This document shows, piece by piece, positions 43,843 to 54,200 of a stretch of 64,000 nucleotides of DNA. Location of the stretch: positions 186,001 through 250,000 of the forward strand of contig NZ_AUBI01000004.1 of assembly GCF_000429165.1 (NCBI RefSeq). The letters run 5' to 3'. The DNA is from Acetobacter nitrogenifigens DSM 23921 = NBRC 105050. GTDB lineage: Bacteria > Pseudomonadota > Alphaproteobacteria > Acetobacterales > Acetobacteraceae. Every line of letters begins with the position of its first letter. Within the stretch, counting starts at the first letter, position 1. The position numbers and the translations under genes are program-made. The notes below the pieces were generated by a model. That model ran no database searches. It had not been told where the DNA came from and saw only the letters and a program-made list of their open reading frames with translations.

Positions 43843-44677
43843 ATTCTGCCAGATAGCGCTGCATATGCTTTGAACTTATCTGGATATGAGTTGACCGCAC
43901 TGACGCCTTGAACAGCCTCCAAAAACCCTCGACAGTATTTACATGGAAGGTCGCCTTCGCTCTGTAATCATAGTAAGCATATTCTTTCGCGGCGTGCTTG
44001 ACGACACCATGCTGATAACCATCGTTCGTTAGTAAGCCATACGACACAAGTTCATCTGTCGAGACAGTTGAACCCGGTTTGACATTTTTCAGGACAACGT
44101 CTCTCAGCGTATCTTTTGTGACATCCGGGATAACAACTGCCTTCATGTTGCCGCCACGTTCGGCGAGCCCCATGACAATGGTCTTGCCCGGTGCGCCACG
44201 CCCCCGCTTTCCACCGGATCGCCGTCCGCCAACATAGGCTTCGTCCAGTTCTACATGTCCAGCAAGCAGGGCGTCGAAATTTTGAGCTTTTGCCATGAGA
44301 TCACGAATTTGCTGTCCCATGCGGTAGGCGGTTTTATAAGTAACGCCCAGTTGGCGCTGTAGCTCCTTGCCGCTAACGCCGTGACGTGTCGTGCAAAACA
44401 GGTACATCGCATAAAACCATGATACGAGAGGCGTCCGCGTGTCATGTAGAATCGTGTTTGCTGTAGGATTCACATGATGGCCGCATGATGAACAAACGTA
44501 AGTGCGGCGTTCTTTGAGTTTGTGGTGTGTTGTCTCTTTGTGACATACATTACATTCAAATCGCGTGCCACCGAAGCGAACCCGCATGATATGAGCGAGG
44601 CAGGCGTCATCATCGGGAAAGCGCCGAAAGAATTCCCGAACTGAAAATTCAGGCGATGCGGACGGACTCTTGCTCAT
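43775..44677 (-). CDS. IS1595-family (ISXO2-like) transposase
   Basis: A 300-residue DDE-type transposase. The N-terminal zinc ribbon has Cys42, Cys45, Cys62 and Cys65 (ECNVCH...VCSSCG). The catalytic core shows Asp145 in VELDEAYVGGRR, Asp208 in VSTDELVSYG and the HVNTVEGFWRLFKAS block (245-259) with the third acidic or amide position. These are the ISXO2-like DDE features. It starts 26 bases inside the right terminal repeat and reads inward. No frameshift or stop is present, so it looks active. Confidence 0.95.
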   Translation of the reverse strand: MSKSPSASPEFSVREFFRRFPDDDACLAHIMRVRFGGTRFECNVCHKETTHHKLKERRTYVCSSCGHHVNPTANTILHDTRTPLVSWFYAMYLFCTTRHGVSGKELQRQLGVTYKTAYRMGQQIRDLMAKAQNFDALLAGHVELDEAYVGGRRSGGKRGRGAPGKTIVMGLAERGGNMKAVVIPDVTKDTLRDVVLKNVKPGSTVSTDELVSYGLLTNDGYQHGVVKHAAKEYAYYDYRAKATFHVNTVEGFWRLFKASVRSTHIQISSKHMQRYLAEFTFRVSYRARVNGMFDLLVGAL

Positions 44678-44702
44678 GCTTTATTGAGTAACACACTCAC
44701 GC

Positions 44703-44726
44703 ACATGCGTCAAGGGGATAAACGGG
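44703..44726. repeat. Right terminal inverted repeat, 24 bp
   Basis: Exact reverse complement of 38411-38434. Confidence 0.95.
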
Positions 44727-44734
44727 TAAAAAAA
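44727..44734. repeat. Right 8-bp target duplication
   Basis: TAAAAAAA, identical to 38403-38410. Confidence 0.9.
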
Positions 44735-44834
44735 TATCATCGCTTAACGCATACTACGAACGAATTTCGTTAAAGAAAATAATAATAGAAAATTCCAATA
44801 ATATAAAAATAATTATTTTATATCACATCGATAT

Positions 44835-46028
44835 TCAATCATTATTCACATTATTACCGAATACATAATTATTGCCGATACGCTTTCGACGATCAATCAT
44901 CGCCTCAAATGCTTGCCTTATACGTGCTATAGCCTCCGATTTATAAGGAAAAATTTCCGGAGAGTCGCGATCGTGGACGATCATTCCTGTTTCTACTTCA
45001 AAAATCACGACCTGTCCCGCGGAGGACACACCGAAATCCAGCCCGAAATAATCCAGCCCCACGCGCGTTGCAATCTCACGTAATGCATCGATGATCGAAA
45101 CAGAAAAATACGATGCCATATCGCCCATAAACCGCGCCTCTTCCGCACGACGTTCCGGGTAATGCTCCATGTGAGCATTGTAGTACCAGACAGCCCAATC
45201 GTTATGCACAGCTAGATGAACAGGAAATGGCTCACCGTCGATAAACACGACTCTAAATTTTCTGTATAATCCGTCCTCATTCTTGAAGTCGAAAAAATCC
45301 GTTACGAAGAACGTGTCCGATATGCTTGCATGGCGACAATAAGCATTCAGCTCCGAGCGGCTATCCAACTTGCGCAAATTCAACCCTGCATGGGACGATA
45401 TCGGCCGGATAAGCACCGGATATTTTACAATATTATCAAACGGTTCCTTCACAGTACAACAGGCAGGAACCACAACATCTCTCAAACCAGACAAAAGCCG
45501 CGAAACTTCGGAACGGGACGCCGCTTCTATTTGCTTCGGCCGGTTGATTGCCGGCAAATTGCTGCGACGCCCAAAATCTTCCGCTTGTGACAAATACTGT
45601 TGGGAGCGGATGTCTTCAGCTATTCCAACCAGAAGACAGTCGGGCGCTGGCTCCAAAGAAGTCAAAGCCTTGACCAAAGAGGCGTTCGCCGACAAATCGC
45701 CCGTCATCCATAAAGTATGGACCGTCGTCGACTGATCCAGGAGCATACCTATCGGCGCGTTAGCCTGAAAATTCCCTGGCGCAGCAAGAACCAGCAGACA
45801 TCGGAGTGGGTCCGCCCTACCTTCGCGAGACCTCTCAAACGGGTCTATGGCTATGGCCATATTCAAATGAGCCAGAGCCGCATTTTCGTCCCCGCACACC
45901 AGACACGCTTCCCACAGCGCATAATGCAAAGTCGCCTGACGCGCTGGAGGAGCGCCCTCTTTCAGACATTCCTCTAGATGGGTCCGCGCCACCCGTGGGT
46001 CGTTCGAAAATTCGGAAAAATCGAGCAT
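44835..46028 (-). CDS. ATP-grasp protein with N-terminal TPR-like region
   Basis: A 397-residue protein. The first 80 or so residues are TPR-like helices (ATLHYALWEACLVCGDENAA, LAHLNMAIAIDP). Residues about 180-370 form an ATP-grasp fold: PVLIRPISSHAGLNLRKL, KFRVVFIDGEPFPVHLAV, and the metal-binding GLDYFGLDFGV...VVIFEVETGMIVHD. ATP-grasp enzymes join a carboxylate to an amine or thiol through an acyl phosphate. It lies downstream of the 920-residue glycosyltransferase on the same strand, so may build or attach part of the same product. The substrate is unknown. AT-rich flanks border the transposon. Confidence 0.78.
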   Translation of the reverse strand: MLDFSEFSNDPRVARTHLEECLKEGAPPARQATLHYALWEACLVCGDENAALAHLNMAIAIDPFERSREGRADPLRCLLVLAAPGNFQANAPIGMLLDQSTTVHTLWMTGDLSANASLVKALTSLEPAPDCLLVGIAEDIRSQQYLSQAEDFGRRSNLPAINRPKQIEAASRSEVSRLLSGLRDVVVPACCTVKEPFDNIVKYPVLIRPISSHAGLNLRKLDSRSELNAYCRHASISDTFFVTDFFDFKNEDGLYRKFRVVFIDGEPFPVHLAVHNDWAVWYYNAHMEHYPERRAEEARFMGDMASYFSVSIIDALREIATRVGLDYFGLDFGVSSAGQVVIFEVETGMIVHDRDSPEIFPYKSEAIARIRQAFEAMIDRRKRIGNNYVFGNNVNND

Positions 46029-46120
46029 ACGGCTTATTAGAAGGTCGAAACCGCTAATTTGTCGTAAATACTCCCTCTTGCCACAAGAACGATATCAGAC
46101 GCAGGAGCGTCGAAATACCT

Positions 46121-48883
46121 TTAGCCTTGATTAGCGCGCGTTTCCACTTGCTCCTTCAATATCGTCAGGAGTTCATCAGCCTGATCTTCGAACGTCGCAA
46201 GCGTATGCTTTAGAGGATTCGCATAGCCATTAAATCGACCTGCCTCGCCGAGCACTTTTTCTATCGCATTCTGCAGAGCGCCGGAGCCGCTGTTGAGCGG
46301 CATCAAAGTTCCGTTGACCCCGTCGACGATATCTTCAGACTGCCCACCCGGACTCGTCGCGATTACCCATACATCCCTGGCAAGAGCTTCGCGCACTGTC
46401 AGGCCGTAGCTCTCCATCCACTGAGACGGAAACAACAGCACGTCAATCTCATTGAAGAAATCGTCCATAGTATCTGGCGAATAGGCGTCTCGAACGATGA
46501 CTGCTCCTTTCACCTTCCAATCGTGAGTAATGATCGACTGAAAACCCAGTTTCAGTTTGTTATCGATCACCACCAGTCGCCAGTCGCTTGAATCCAGCCG
46601 TTCGAACGCCTCACGGACGAGCGGATAACCCTTTACAGCTTCGACGCCGCCGACATATCCGAACCGCAACGGAGCGCCGTGAGGACGAGGATTACGGGGC
46701 GCCTTCGGCCAAAAAAACCCGTTGCGATTCACTCTGATGGCGTCCGACGGTACGCCATTTTCAATGTAGAGGCGGCGATGCGCTTCACTCGGCGACAACA
46801 GGAGCGCCGCACCGGCAAGCGTTTGCTTCATCAGATCCGCTCGGAGGCCCAAATGCCGGGCCTCTGGCACACAAAGCTGACAGACGTGCGGATCAATACG
46901 GCGCTGCGCGCAATACGTACCATCCTTGCGAACCATGAATTGCCGCTCACACAGCCACCATGCGTCATGCACGGTGATGATATAAGGCACGCCGCGCTCG
47001 GAGCACGCATGGAGAACCCCCAGCCCAAGGCCCTGCATCGAATGGAAATGAACGATGTCGGGGCGATAGGCCTCAAGCCACGCGACGAATTGCCGCGTGA
47101 CCCTCGGATTATCGAGGGAGGCCGCCGAATCGACGTGAAGCGGCAAGGGAGACCCCAGAACTGAAACGCCCAGAGCCTCGTACCTCACTGACGATACGTA
47201 CCGTGTCGGGTTGGGGGCCGCGGCCGTAAAGACGGCGACATCCACGTCACGTTCAGACAGCCGCTTGACCATCTCCTCCGCGATCAGCGTGGCTCCGCCG
47301 AATGTCCTCGGTGCGAAATAGATGTTTGCAGCCATTATGCGCAGCCTGCCCGATGGCTTTACGACTGACGGCGGGAAGCAGGCCGCAACCTGAGTCGCAG
47401 CGATTGCGTCAGGTCGATAGCGAGCCATGACGTCGCCGTAAGCGCGCTCTGCAAGTTGCTGCCGGAGTTCAGGATTCCTGGCGAGCATTAAAAACGCGTC
47501 CCGCCACTCCTCCACGCCCTCCGCAAGAAGTCCATTGTTCCCGGGCTGGATCACCTGCCTGAACGTATCCCGCGGAGAACATATCGAAGGCACCCCAAGA
47601 ATACTGGCCTCGATAAACTTTATGTTGCTCTTGGCGTCGTTGAATAACGTCGCCTCAAGAGGAGCGACCGCTATATCCGCTTCGGCAAGGAGCGCCATAT
47701 AGTTCGCGTAATCTCTGCCCCCGATATGTTCGACACGCTCAGAAACCCGTGCAAATCCTTCTGGAAGGGTAAGATCGCCCACAATGCGAAGGCGTAAGCG
47801 CTGCTCGCTCTCCATCGCCGCCAGCAAGCCGTCGGCGCACTCCCTGAAGTCTGCGTCGTGTGTTTTGGTTCCTGATCCGTAGACGATCAAAATGTCCTGC
47901 AAAGGCGTCACCAACGCCTTACCGCGCACGTCGCGTAACCGTGCGGCAATTTCGAGAGTCTGCTGATCCAGCGCGTTTTCAATCACATGAACGTCGGCGA
48001 TCCCCGCACGACGCATGGCGTCCCCAAGCGCCCGTGTGGAGGCGATCGCACGATCGCAGCTCAGCAAGCATTCACGGAAAAGCCTGACTCCATTGAGAAG
48101 TTCCGATTTCTCCGCATTCGACAAACCAGAGATGTTGCTGTTTTTGATATATTCAGCATGCTCGAAGATCAAATCGTCGACTTCCCACCACGGAGAAAGC
48201 GACAATCGCCGGGCCTCCTGAATTACTTCTTTAACCGGATCAAACGCCGGCACACGGTAGAAGATCACCTCAGTAGATGTCTGCAATGCCGTTATCGCGG
48301 CCTCACAGTCACGCCAGTCAACGACCTCTACCTGCCACCCCAAGCTCTCCAGTTGCTCCTGCTTTTGCCAGACGCGGTATTTCGCACATTGCCGTAGGGT
48401 CAATTCAGCAATGATAGAAATTTTGGGTGTTAATTCTGTCAGACGAGACGCAGCGACGCTCCTGTTGTCGACATTTTCAGCGAGATGACCATTACGACCG
48501 GACGTTGCGGGCCCATTGCGCAGTTTTGTTATTTGCTGACGGCGTACATGGATCCGTGCATATGCGCGTCGCGCCAACGCAGACAGACCCTCGTCACGCC
48601 CAATTTCGCGGGCGCGTCGGACCAGAAGCGAAAAACGACTACCAGACGGCAATTTTCCGTGGAGAACGAACCACAACAGACGAACTGCGCGTCCGACACG
48701 CACGACTTTGGAGCCAGACCAGATATTCAAGGTCTCGCGAAGCGCGTGGCCCTCCGCCGCCAAACCATCTGCGCGCATACTGTGAACAGAGGCGGCGCAT
48801 CGATAGCTGTCGACCAAAGCTTCGGCGTCGCGCAATTTCTGTTCGAGCGCCTTAATGACCAAAGGTTCGTTCACAATACCCAC
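46121..48883 (-). CDS. Multidomain glycosyltransferase, two GT domains
   Basis: A 920-residue protein starting with GTG. Residues 1-30 form a short coiled coil. Residues about 150-480 are a first GT-B-type domain (FYRVPAFDPVKEVIQEARRL, EVDDLIFEH, VYGSGTKTHDADF, NIKFIEASILGVPSICSP). Residues about 490-900 are a second GT4-type domain (APRTFGGATLIAEEMVKRL, VHFHSMQGLGL-like, VHDAWWLCERQF, FGYVGGVEAVKGYPL, FPSQWMESYGLTVREALA). It should transfer sugars from nucleotide donors at the inner face of the membrane. The first domain is a paralogue of the GT-B domain in the 1,062-residue protein at 51-54 kb. The beta-roll gene lies just upstream on the same strand, separated by a terminator. Confidence 0.85.
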   Translation of the reverse strand: MGIVNEPLVIKALEQKLRDAEALVDSYRCAASVHSMRADGLAAEGHALRETLNIWSGSKVVRVGRAVRLLWFVLHGKLPSGSRFSLLVRRAREIGRDEGLSALARRAYARIHVRRQQITKLRNGPATSGRNGHLAENVDNRSVAASRLTELTPKISIIAELTLRQCAKYRVWQKQEQLESLGWQVEVVDWRDCEAAITALQTSTEVIFYRVPAFDPVKEVIQEARRLSLSPWWEVDDLIFEHAEYIKNSNISGLSNAEKSELLNGVRLFRECLLSCDRAIASTRALGDAMRRAGIADVHVIENALDQQTLEIAARLRDVRGKALVTPLQDILIVYGSGTKTHDADFRECADGLLAAMESEQRLRLRIVGDLTLPEGFARVSERVEHIGGRDYANYMALLAEADIAVAPLEATLFNDAKSNIKFIEASILGVPSICSPRDTFRQVIQPGNNGLLAEGVEEWRDAFLMLARNPELRQQLAERAYGDVMARYRPDAIAATQVAACFPPSVVKPSGRLRIMAANIYFAPRTFGGATLIAEEMVKRLSERDVDVAVFTAAAPNPTRYVSSVRYEALGVSVLGSPLPLHVDSAASLDNPRVTRQFVAWLEAYRPDIVHFHSMQGLGLGVLHACSERGVPYIITVHDAWWLCERQFMVRKDGTYCAQRRIDPHVCQLCVPEARHLGLRADLMKQTLAGAALLLSPSEAHRRLYIENGVPSDAIRVNRNGFFWPKAPRNPRPHGAPLRFGYVGGVEAVKGYPLVREAFERLDSSDWRLVVIDNKLKLGFQSIITHDWKVKGAVIVRDAYSPDTMDDFFNEIDVLLFPSQWMESYGLTVREALARDVWVIATSPGGQSEDIVDGVNGTLMPLNSGSGALQNAIEKVLGEAGRFNGYANPLKHTLATFEDQADELLTILKEQVETRANQG

Positions 48884-49059
48884 ACATGACCTGGAGATTT
48901 TCGCATGACACCCGCAACGAAAGTCCCATTTAGAATAACGCCGCGAGATTGAAGACGCGGAATCATCTGACTGAGACTATTCGAGACGAGCCATTAACGA
49001 AACGTCCATCTCTCTGTGTCGAGAATTACAATCAAATACAAGGGTGATTATGTGGTAAA

Positions 49060-49092
49060 AAAAAGAAAAGCCGAGCACAATGCCCGGCTTTT
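49060..49092 (-). terminator. Intrinsic terminator of the beta-roll gene
   Basis: On the minus strand AAAAGCCGGGC, loop ATTGT, GCTCGGCTTTT (one G-U pair) is followed by CTTTTTT. It begins 44 bases after the beta-roll stop and would isolate that gene from the glycosyltransferase behind it. Confidence 0.9.
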
Positions 49093-49135
49093 CACAAGCA
49101 GTAAAAACTCCGTTAAAAGCTTACCTTGGCAACCC

Positions 49136-50521
49136 TTACGAACCAATAGCAAATTGCGAACTGGTGAGGCTGGCAACATTGTCAAATTTGATCGTACTGC
49201 CGTCAGACAGCGTGATCGTCGTGCTACCGTTGCTGTTTACCTGATTGGCAAGAGCGGTCGTCAGTTCGGCTTCGGTGTACTGATACAAGAATACGAAGTT
49301 CCCTGCGGCAGAACCAAAATCCGTAATTTCATACGAAGCGCCTGCGATCCCGTTACGGAACGCGAACTCGTTGGCGGCGCCCGAGCCACCAGTCATGGTT
49401 GCATCACCCACACCCGCGACCAACGTATCGGACGCCGTTCCGCCGATGAACACCTGCGTGCCACTGTAGCCGGCAACGTTACCAAACGCTTGCACGCCAT
49501 ACTCCGAGTTCGCCGCATTCAGTGTCTCATTACCGCTGTTAGCGACAAACAGAGACCCTTTGCTACCCGTCGTATCGAGCGTGACGTCGAGCCCGGCGCC
49601 ACCAAAGATCGTCGCAGACGACGCTGTAATCGTCGTCGTGCCGGTCCCGAGGAAGGCCAGGGACCCGCCAGCGTCAATGCTTGCGTTGTGCGCACCGTAA
49701 ACAGTAGCGTCGCCAGACGCAGAAATCGTGTCGGACACGCCCGCATACACGGAGGACCCAGCGCCAGCAAGAGAAATGGTGTCGCCGGTACCAGCGACAA
49801 TCGTCGACGTGCCGCCAACCGTGATGGAGTTGCCACCACTGCTGGCGTCATTGATGTAAGCGTCAGCGCCAACGTTGATAACAGAACTGCCGCCGTAGAC
49901 CGAAACGGTCTGACCGCTGTTGTTGCCACCAAGAATAGTGTCCTGGCCGTAGGACGCGACAACATTCGAACCCTGATAGATCAGGATCAGGTTATCACCC
50001 GCGCCGGCGTTTATTGTGTTGCTGCCGGTTCCGGCGATAACAGTGTCGTTTCCGTCGCCAGTCGTGACAGCCCAGTTGCCAGCGCCAGACGACTGATCGC
50101 CCGTGAACAGGTTATTGCCCGCTCCAGCGATAAACGTACCGTTCGATGCTCCAGCCTGAAATTCGATCCCGAATTGAGTGCCGCCGACGACACTGAGCGT
50201 GCCGGACGAGACGTCGCTGGCGTCAACGTGGAACGCCCCGGTCGGCGTAGCTCCCAGAGTGTCGCCGAACACGATGTATTCGAGATTACCCGCCAGCGTG
50301 TAAGTGCCGGTCCCTGTGAGCACAGCCAGACCAGCCGCATTACCCGTAAAATCGTACGTTCCGCCGCTCGATAGAGCTTCGCCGTTCAGAGTGTCTATAA
50401 CGCTCGTCAGCTCATTACTGAAGCTCGTTACCAACGCTCCAAGCGACCCGGTCGCAGCCCCATCGACCGTAACGTTGATGGCGGATCCGGAAGATGCGCC
50501 CTGAACGGTAACAATTGCCAT
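49136..50521 (-). CDS. Secreted beta-roll/RTX-like protein
   Basis: A 461-residue protein made almost entirely of Gly, Ala, Ser, Thr, Asn, Asp and Val, with no cysteine. It contains repeated short strands such as GDGNDTVIAGTGSNTINAG and AGDNLI, close to the calcium-binding GGxGxDxUx nonapeptide of RTX proteins but degenerate. The C-terminus ITLSDGSTIKFDNVASLTSS is of the kind found at the end of type I secreted proteins. No N-terminal signal peptide, so type I secretion or surface display is the likely route. Its Ser/Thr/Asn content offers many glycosylation sites, and glycosyltransferases flank it. It has its own long upstream region and a strong terminator, as expected for an abundant protein. 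Confidence 0.8.
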   Translation of the reverse strand: MAIVTVQGASSGSAINVTVDGAATGSLGALVTSFSNELTSVIDTLNGEALSSGGTYDFTGNAAGLAVLTGTGTYTLAGNLEYIVFGDTLGATPTGAFHVDASDVSSGTLSVVGGTQFGIEFQAGASNGTFIAGAGNNLFTGDQSSGAGNWAVTTGDGNDTVIAGTGSNTINAGAGDNLILIYQGSNVVASYGQDTILGGNNSGQTVSVYGGSSVINVGADAYINDASSGGNSITVGGTSTIVAGTGDTISLAGAGSSVYAGVSDTISASGDATVYGAHNASIDAGGSLAFLGTGTTTITASSATIFGGAGLDVTLDTTGSKGSLFVANSGNETLNAANSEYGVQAFGNVAGYSGTQVFIGGTASDTLVAGVGDATMTGGSGAANEFAFRNGIAGASYEITDFGSAAGNFVFLYQYTEAELTTALANQVNSNGSTTITLSDGSTIKFDNVASLTSSQFAIGS

Positions 50522-51219
50522 TAGTCACATCCCTCTACGCTACCCACAGCGACAGACGCACCTTTTGCGGATCGCCACTCGGTCTGGTTTGTAGATGAAG
50601 TTTCGCAATCGTCGCAACCAGAATCTGACCGCCAGAATAGAAAAAAAACATTATAACGTTTACTTTTTAGTCTCTATTTTGAGCACTTCGCCACGCAAAG
50701 CAACAAATACAACTTGGTGGGAATTTTATGGTTAATTTTTCATTAAATTTATATCAAAAAATCGTTAAATTCAGAACTCCCATCTCCGAAATTTTACTGA
50801 TTCTATCTAAAGAAAAACTACGCCGCCCCCTCAATTCTCGACAACAACCCCTCAGCGCTCCGCACTAAAGCCGTCAAACAGGTTTTCGGGAAAAAACATA
50901 CTCCATATCGATTTTTCCTCACATCGATAAGTTTGTTTTAAACAAACATTGCAAAAGTAATCTACCTCTACCGTGCTATCGGCGCAAAACTATATTTATC
51001 CGCAACACTGTATCGCTTTTTTATGTAATAGTATTACACAGCGCTTAAATCTCGCCGGCATCCACACAGGAAGGGCTATGGCACTTGGAGCGCGCCACCG
51101 TATCGAGGTAGCAAATAGAATCTGCCCTGATCTAATGGTGAATTTGTCATAAAATGCATACAAAACAGCGTCACTGTCAGCGCGATCAATTGAAAGATTC
51201 TCTCGATAGGACCGCCACA
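50522..51219. other. AT-rich divergent promoter region, no gene seen
   Basis: A 698-base region between the beta-roll gene and the large glycosyltransferase, much richer in A/T than the flanks (for example TTTAAACAAACATTGC and TTATGTAATAGTATTAC). No credible gene on either strand. It must hold the promoters of both divergent genes; the length and composition suggest regulator or nucleoid-protein binding. Confidence 0.5.
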
Positions 51220-54200
51220 ATGCGCGACGCTTCTTTTTTTGCTTTCGCCAGCAAAAGCCTTGCGCCCGCTTTCACGCACGCCTTCAAACGAGATAGTGAC
51301 CTCTCCCCATACGCTCACCTGCCATTTCTGGCCTGCCTGCTTCATACCCAGAGTCCAACGGAGGCGGTTTTCCTCAATTCGTCCCGATCTTTGTCTGAGT
51401 GGGCGGCCGAACTCGTCGCCTCCGAGAGTCTACCCACCTCAGTTCACGCGACCGACGCCGAAGGGGAAACACCCCCAAGCTGGGATAAAATCGCCCTTCT
51501 CCACATCGACGCAACGACGCCAGCCAGTCTTATTGAAGAGCGACTTGACCGCTGGACGCCTCGCCTCCGTGAAGACGGAACGCTTCTGATCTATGGCGTC
51601 GAAACCCCGCGCGACGCCGCATTATGGCGCCGCCTGTCAGCCGAAAGCGCCTCCTTTCTGCTGACAGGCGGCCCAGGGCTCGGGCTGCTCGCGCCGCGCT
51701 CGATACCGGCCACGCTCACCTGCCTGCTCGGAGCGCCGGGCCAACGTCTGGGCGATGGCGCGCTCGCCCGCCTCAAATATCACTTTTCGACTCTCGGCGA
51801 GACGGCCGCCGACCGGGCAGGGCGCGACAGCGCAATAGCTGTGGCGCAAGCCCGGGAAAACGCTGCGCGCGACGCCCGCATACGATTGAGTGAAATGACG
51901 GCAGCCCTGCGCGCAAGCCAAAAACGAGAAGATGTCGCCAACGAGGCCAACGCCTCATTACTCGCTCAATTAAGAGAGACGCAGACAGCAGCCAGCCGCC
52001 TCGATGCGAAGCTTGCTGACGTCGAGGCGCGGCTGGCACGCAATACAGACGCGCTGGAACGAACCAGACGTCAGGCCGCCGAGCAACAGGAGTTGCTAGG
52101 GCCGGTAAGAATCTGGATGGAGCAGGCGTTTTCTCTCCTTACTTCCCAGAGCACCGCGACGGCTGCATTCTCTCAACGACTATCCTCGCATGAAGAAGCA
52201 CTTACGACGCTCCGGTCATTTCTTGAGGCTCCGGCTGGAGTGGTGCGCCGATTCGCCCGCGCCGTCCTGCGCCCCAACTTCTCGCCTTTCGTACCGACGA
52301 CGCCCGAAGCGCCACGCCTCACTTCGTGCGCGCCGCCGCCCGTCTTACCCGTCTGGCGCGACGAGCCACTTCCGCCAGAAATCACGCCCGCGTCCCCTGC
52401 CCCGGAAACGCTCGACACCGGCATCCTGATCGAAGCCCCATCTTCGGCGCAGCGCCTTGTTCCGGCGAGCGCCCGTCGGCGTAACATTCTGTTCGTCTCG
52501 GGCGAACCGACGACGCCCGGCACAATCTACAGATGCCAACGTAACGCTGCCGCCTGCGCTACTACCGGGCACGTCACGCGAGTCTGCGATTGCGCCGCTG
52601 TCGGCCCGGACGAGGTGGCGTGGGCGGATGTGCTGATTCTATGGCGCGTCGTTTACAGCGAACACGTCAATATCCTTATCCGTCTCGCACACGAACGTGG
52701 CGCGATAGTGGTGTTCGACGTCGATGACCTCGTCTTCATTCCGGCGCTGGCCAATATTTCGGTGATCGACGGAATTCGAACGATCGGCGTCACTGAGTCT
52801 GAAACCAACAGTCTGTTCGCCGGGTTCGGGGTCACTCTCAGCCGATCTGACGCCTGCATCGGCACGACCGACACACTCGCCCATCATATGCGGCGGCTGA
52901 AACCTCTGACTTATACGCTTCCCAACATATTCGATCACGCCTGCCTGGCGAAAAGCCGCCTCGCCGTCCGCCAGCGCGCCTGGGAAGGAACGGACGGACT
53001 GATTCGCATCGGCTACGCGTCGGGCACCCGCACACATCAACGCGACTTCGCGCTAGTGGCCGACGTGCTGGCGCGCCTGCTGTACCAACGTCCCGAACTG
53101 CGGCTTGTGTTGTTCCGCGAGCCCGGCAACCACAAACCGATTCTGCTCATGGACGAGTTCCCCGCGCTCGCGCCAGTCGCGGCTCAAATTGAATGGCGCG
53201 ACACAGTACCGCTCGTGGATCTTCCGAAAGAATTCGCACGTTTCGATATTTCGATAGCCCCCCTTGAGACAGGCAATGTGTTTTGCGAGGCGAAAAGCGA
53301 GATCAAATTTCTCGAAGCGGCCCTAGCCGGAGTTCCATCGGTCGTCTCGCCAACCGCGCCGTATCGTGCAGCTATCATCGAAGGCGTCACCGGGTTGACG
53401 GCCGACACGCCCGACGAATGGGACCGCGCCCTGCGGCGCCTGCTCGACGATGCGTCTCTTCGTTCGCGGATGGCGCGCGATGCGTTCAACCATCTGCTGT
53501 GGAATTTCGGCCCAGAGCGTCAGGCCCTCCTCTTCGAAACGCTCATCATGTCACTCGGAGACGAAGTCGAAGCGGCTCGCGCCACCGAAACGATACTGGC
53601 GCGCGGCTCATACCGGAGCCGCAACCTGCCGGAAATTCCCGAAAGCCAGACGCTGTTCATCCATGACGCTCTGGGTGAAGCACAGGTGACGGTTCTGATC
53701 ACATCCCACAACTATGGCGATCTCATCGTTGAAGCCCTCGAATCAGTACGGGCGCAAACGATGCGAACGCTCGACCTTATCGTGGTCGATGACGCGTCCG
53801 ACGATGATTCCGCCGCTGTCGTCCTGCAATGGGCGCGCAGGCACGCAGACAGATTCAACCGCCTGCTTGTGCTCGCGCCGCATCGCAATGTCGGCCTCGG
53901 CGGAGCGCGCAATATCGGCGTATCCGCTTCCGAAACGCCGTTCTTTCTGTCGCTGGACGCGGATAACCGCCTTCTGCCGAACGCATGCGCGGCTCTGCTC
54001 GAAGCCTGCGCCGACGCCGCTTACGCCTACCCGTCGATCCGAACTTTCGGCGAGGGGCATTCGCCAAAAATCATGGGCGACCTGGCGTCACGGCCGCTTA
54101 GACTGGCCGGAGAGAACTACATCGACGCGATGGCCATGGTCGCAAAATGGGCCTGGGCCGCCGCAGGCGGTTATTACGTGAGTCGGGAGGCCATGGGGTG

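Larger units (their letters stand above)
38411..44726. mobile_element. IS1595-family transposon carrying a type IIG restriction-modification gene, 6,316 bp
   Basis: Defined directly by sequence. The ends at 38411-38434 and 44703-44726 are 24-bp perfect inverted repeats beginning CCCGTTTATCCCCTTGACGC. The bases outside are TAAAAAAA on both sides (38403-38410 and 44727-44734), an 8-bp target duplication, which is the size known for IS1595 elements. An IS1595/ISXO2-like transposase lies at the right end. Cargo: a winged-helix protein, a 29-codon ORF between hairpins, a 1,238-residue type IIG enzyme and a small basic ORF. The intact repeats and duplication suggest recent, single-step insertion. 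IS1595-family elements are known to carry passenger genes; the restriction enzyme cargo is the notable part. Confidence 0.95.

Noticed and set aside
38411-44726. Composite transposon with two IS copies
   Set aside because: Only one transposase gene exists; the ends are simple 24-bp repeats of a single element.
49016-50374. 452-codon plus-strand frame opposite the beta-roll gene
   Set aside because: Low-complexity DNA opens frames on both strands; the plus-strand protein is Arg/Val-rich and lacks a ribosome site, while the minus strand gives RTX-like repeats and a terminator.
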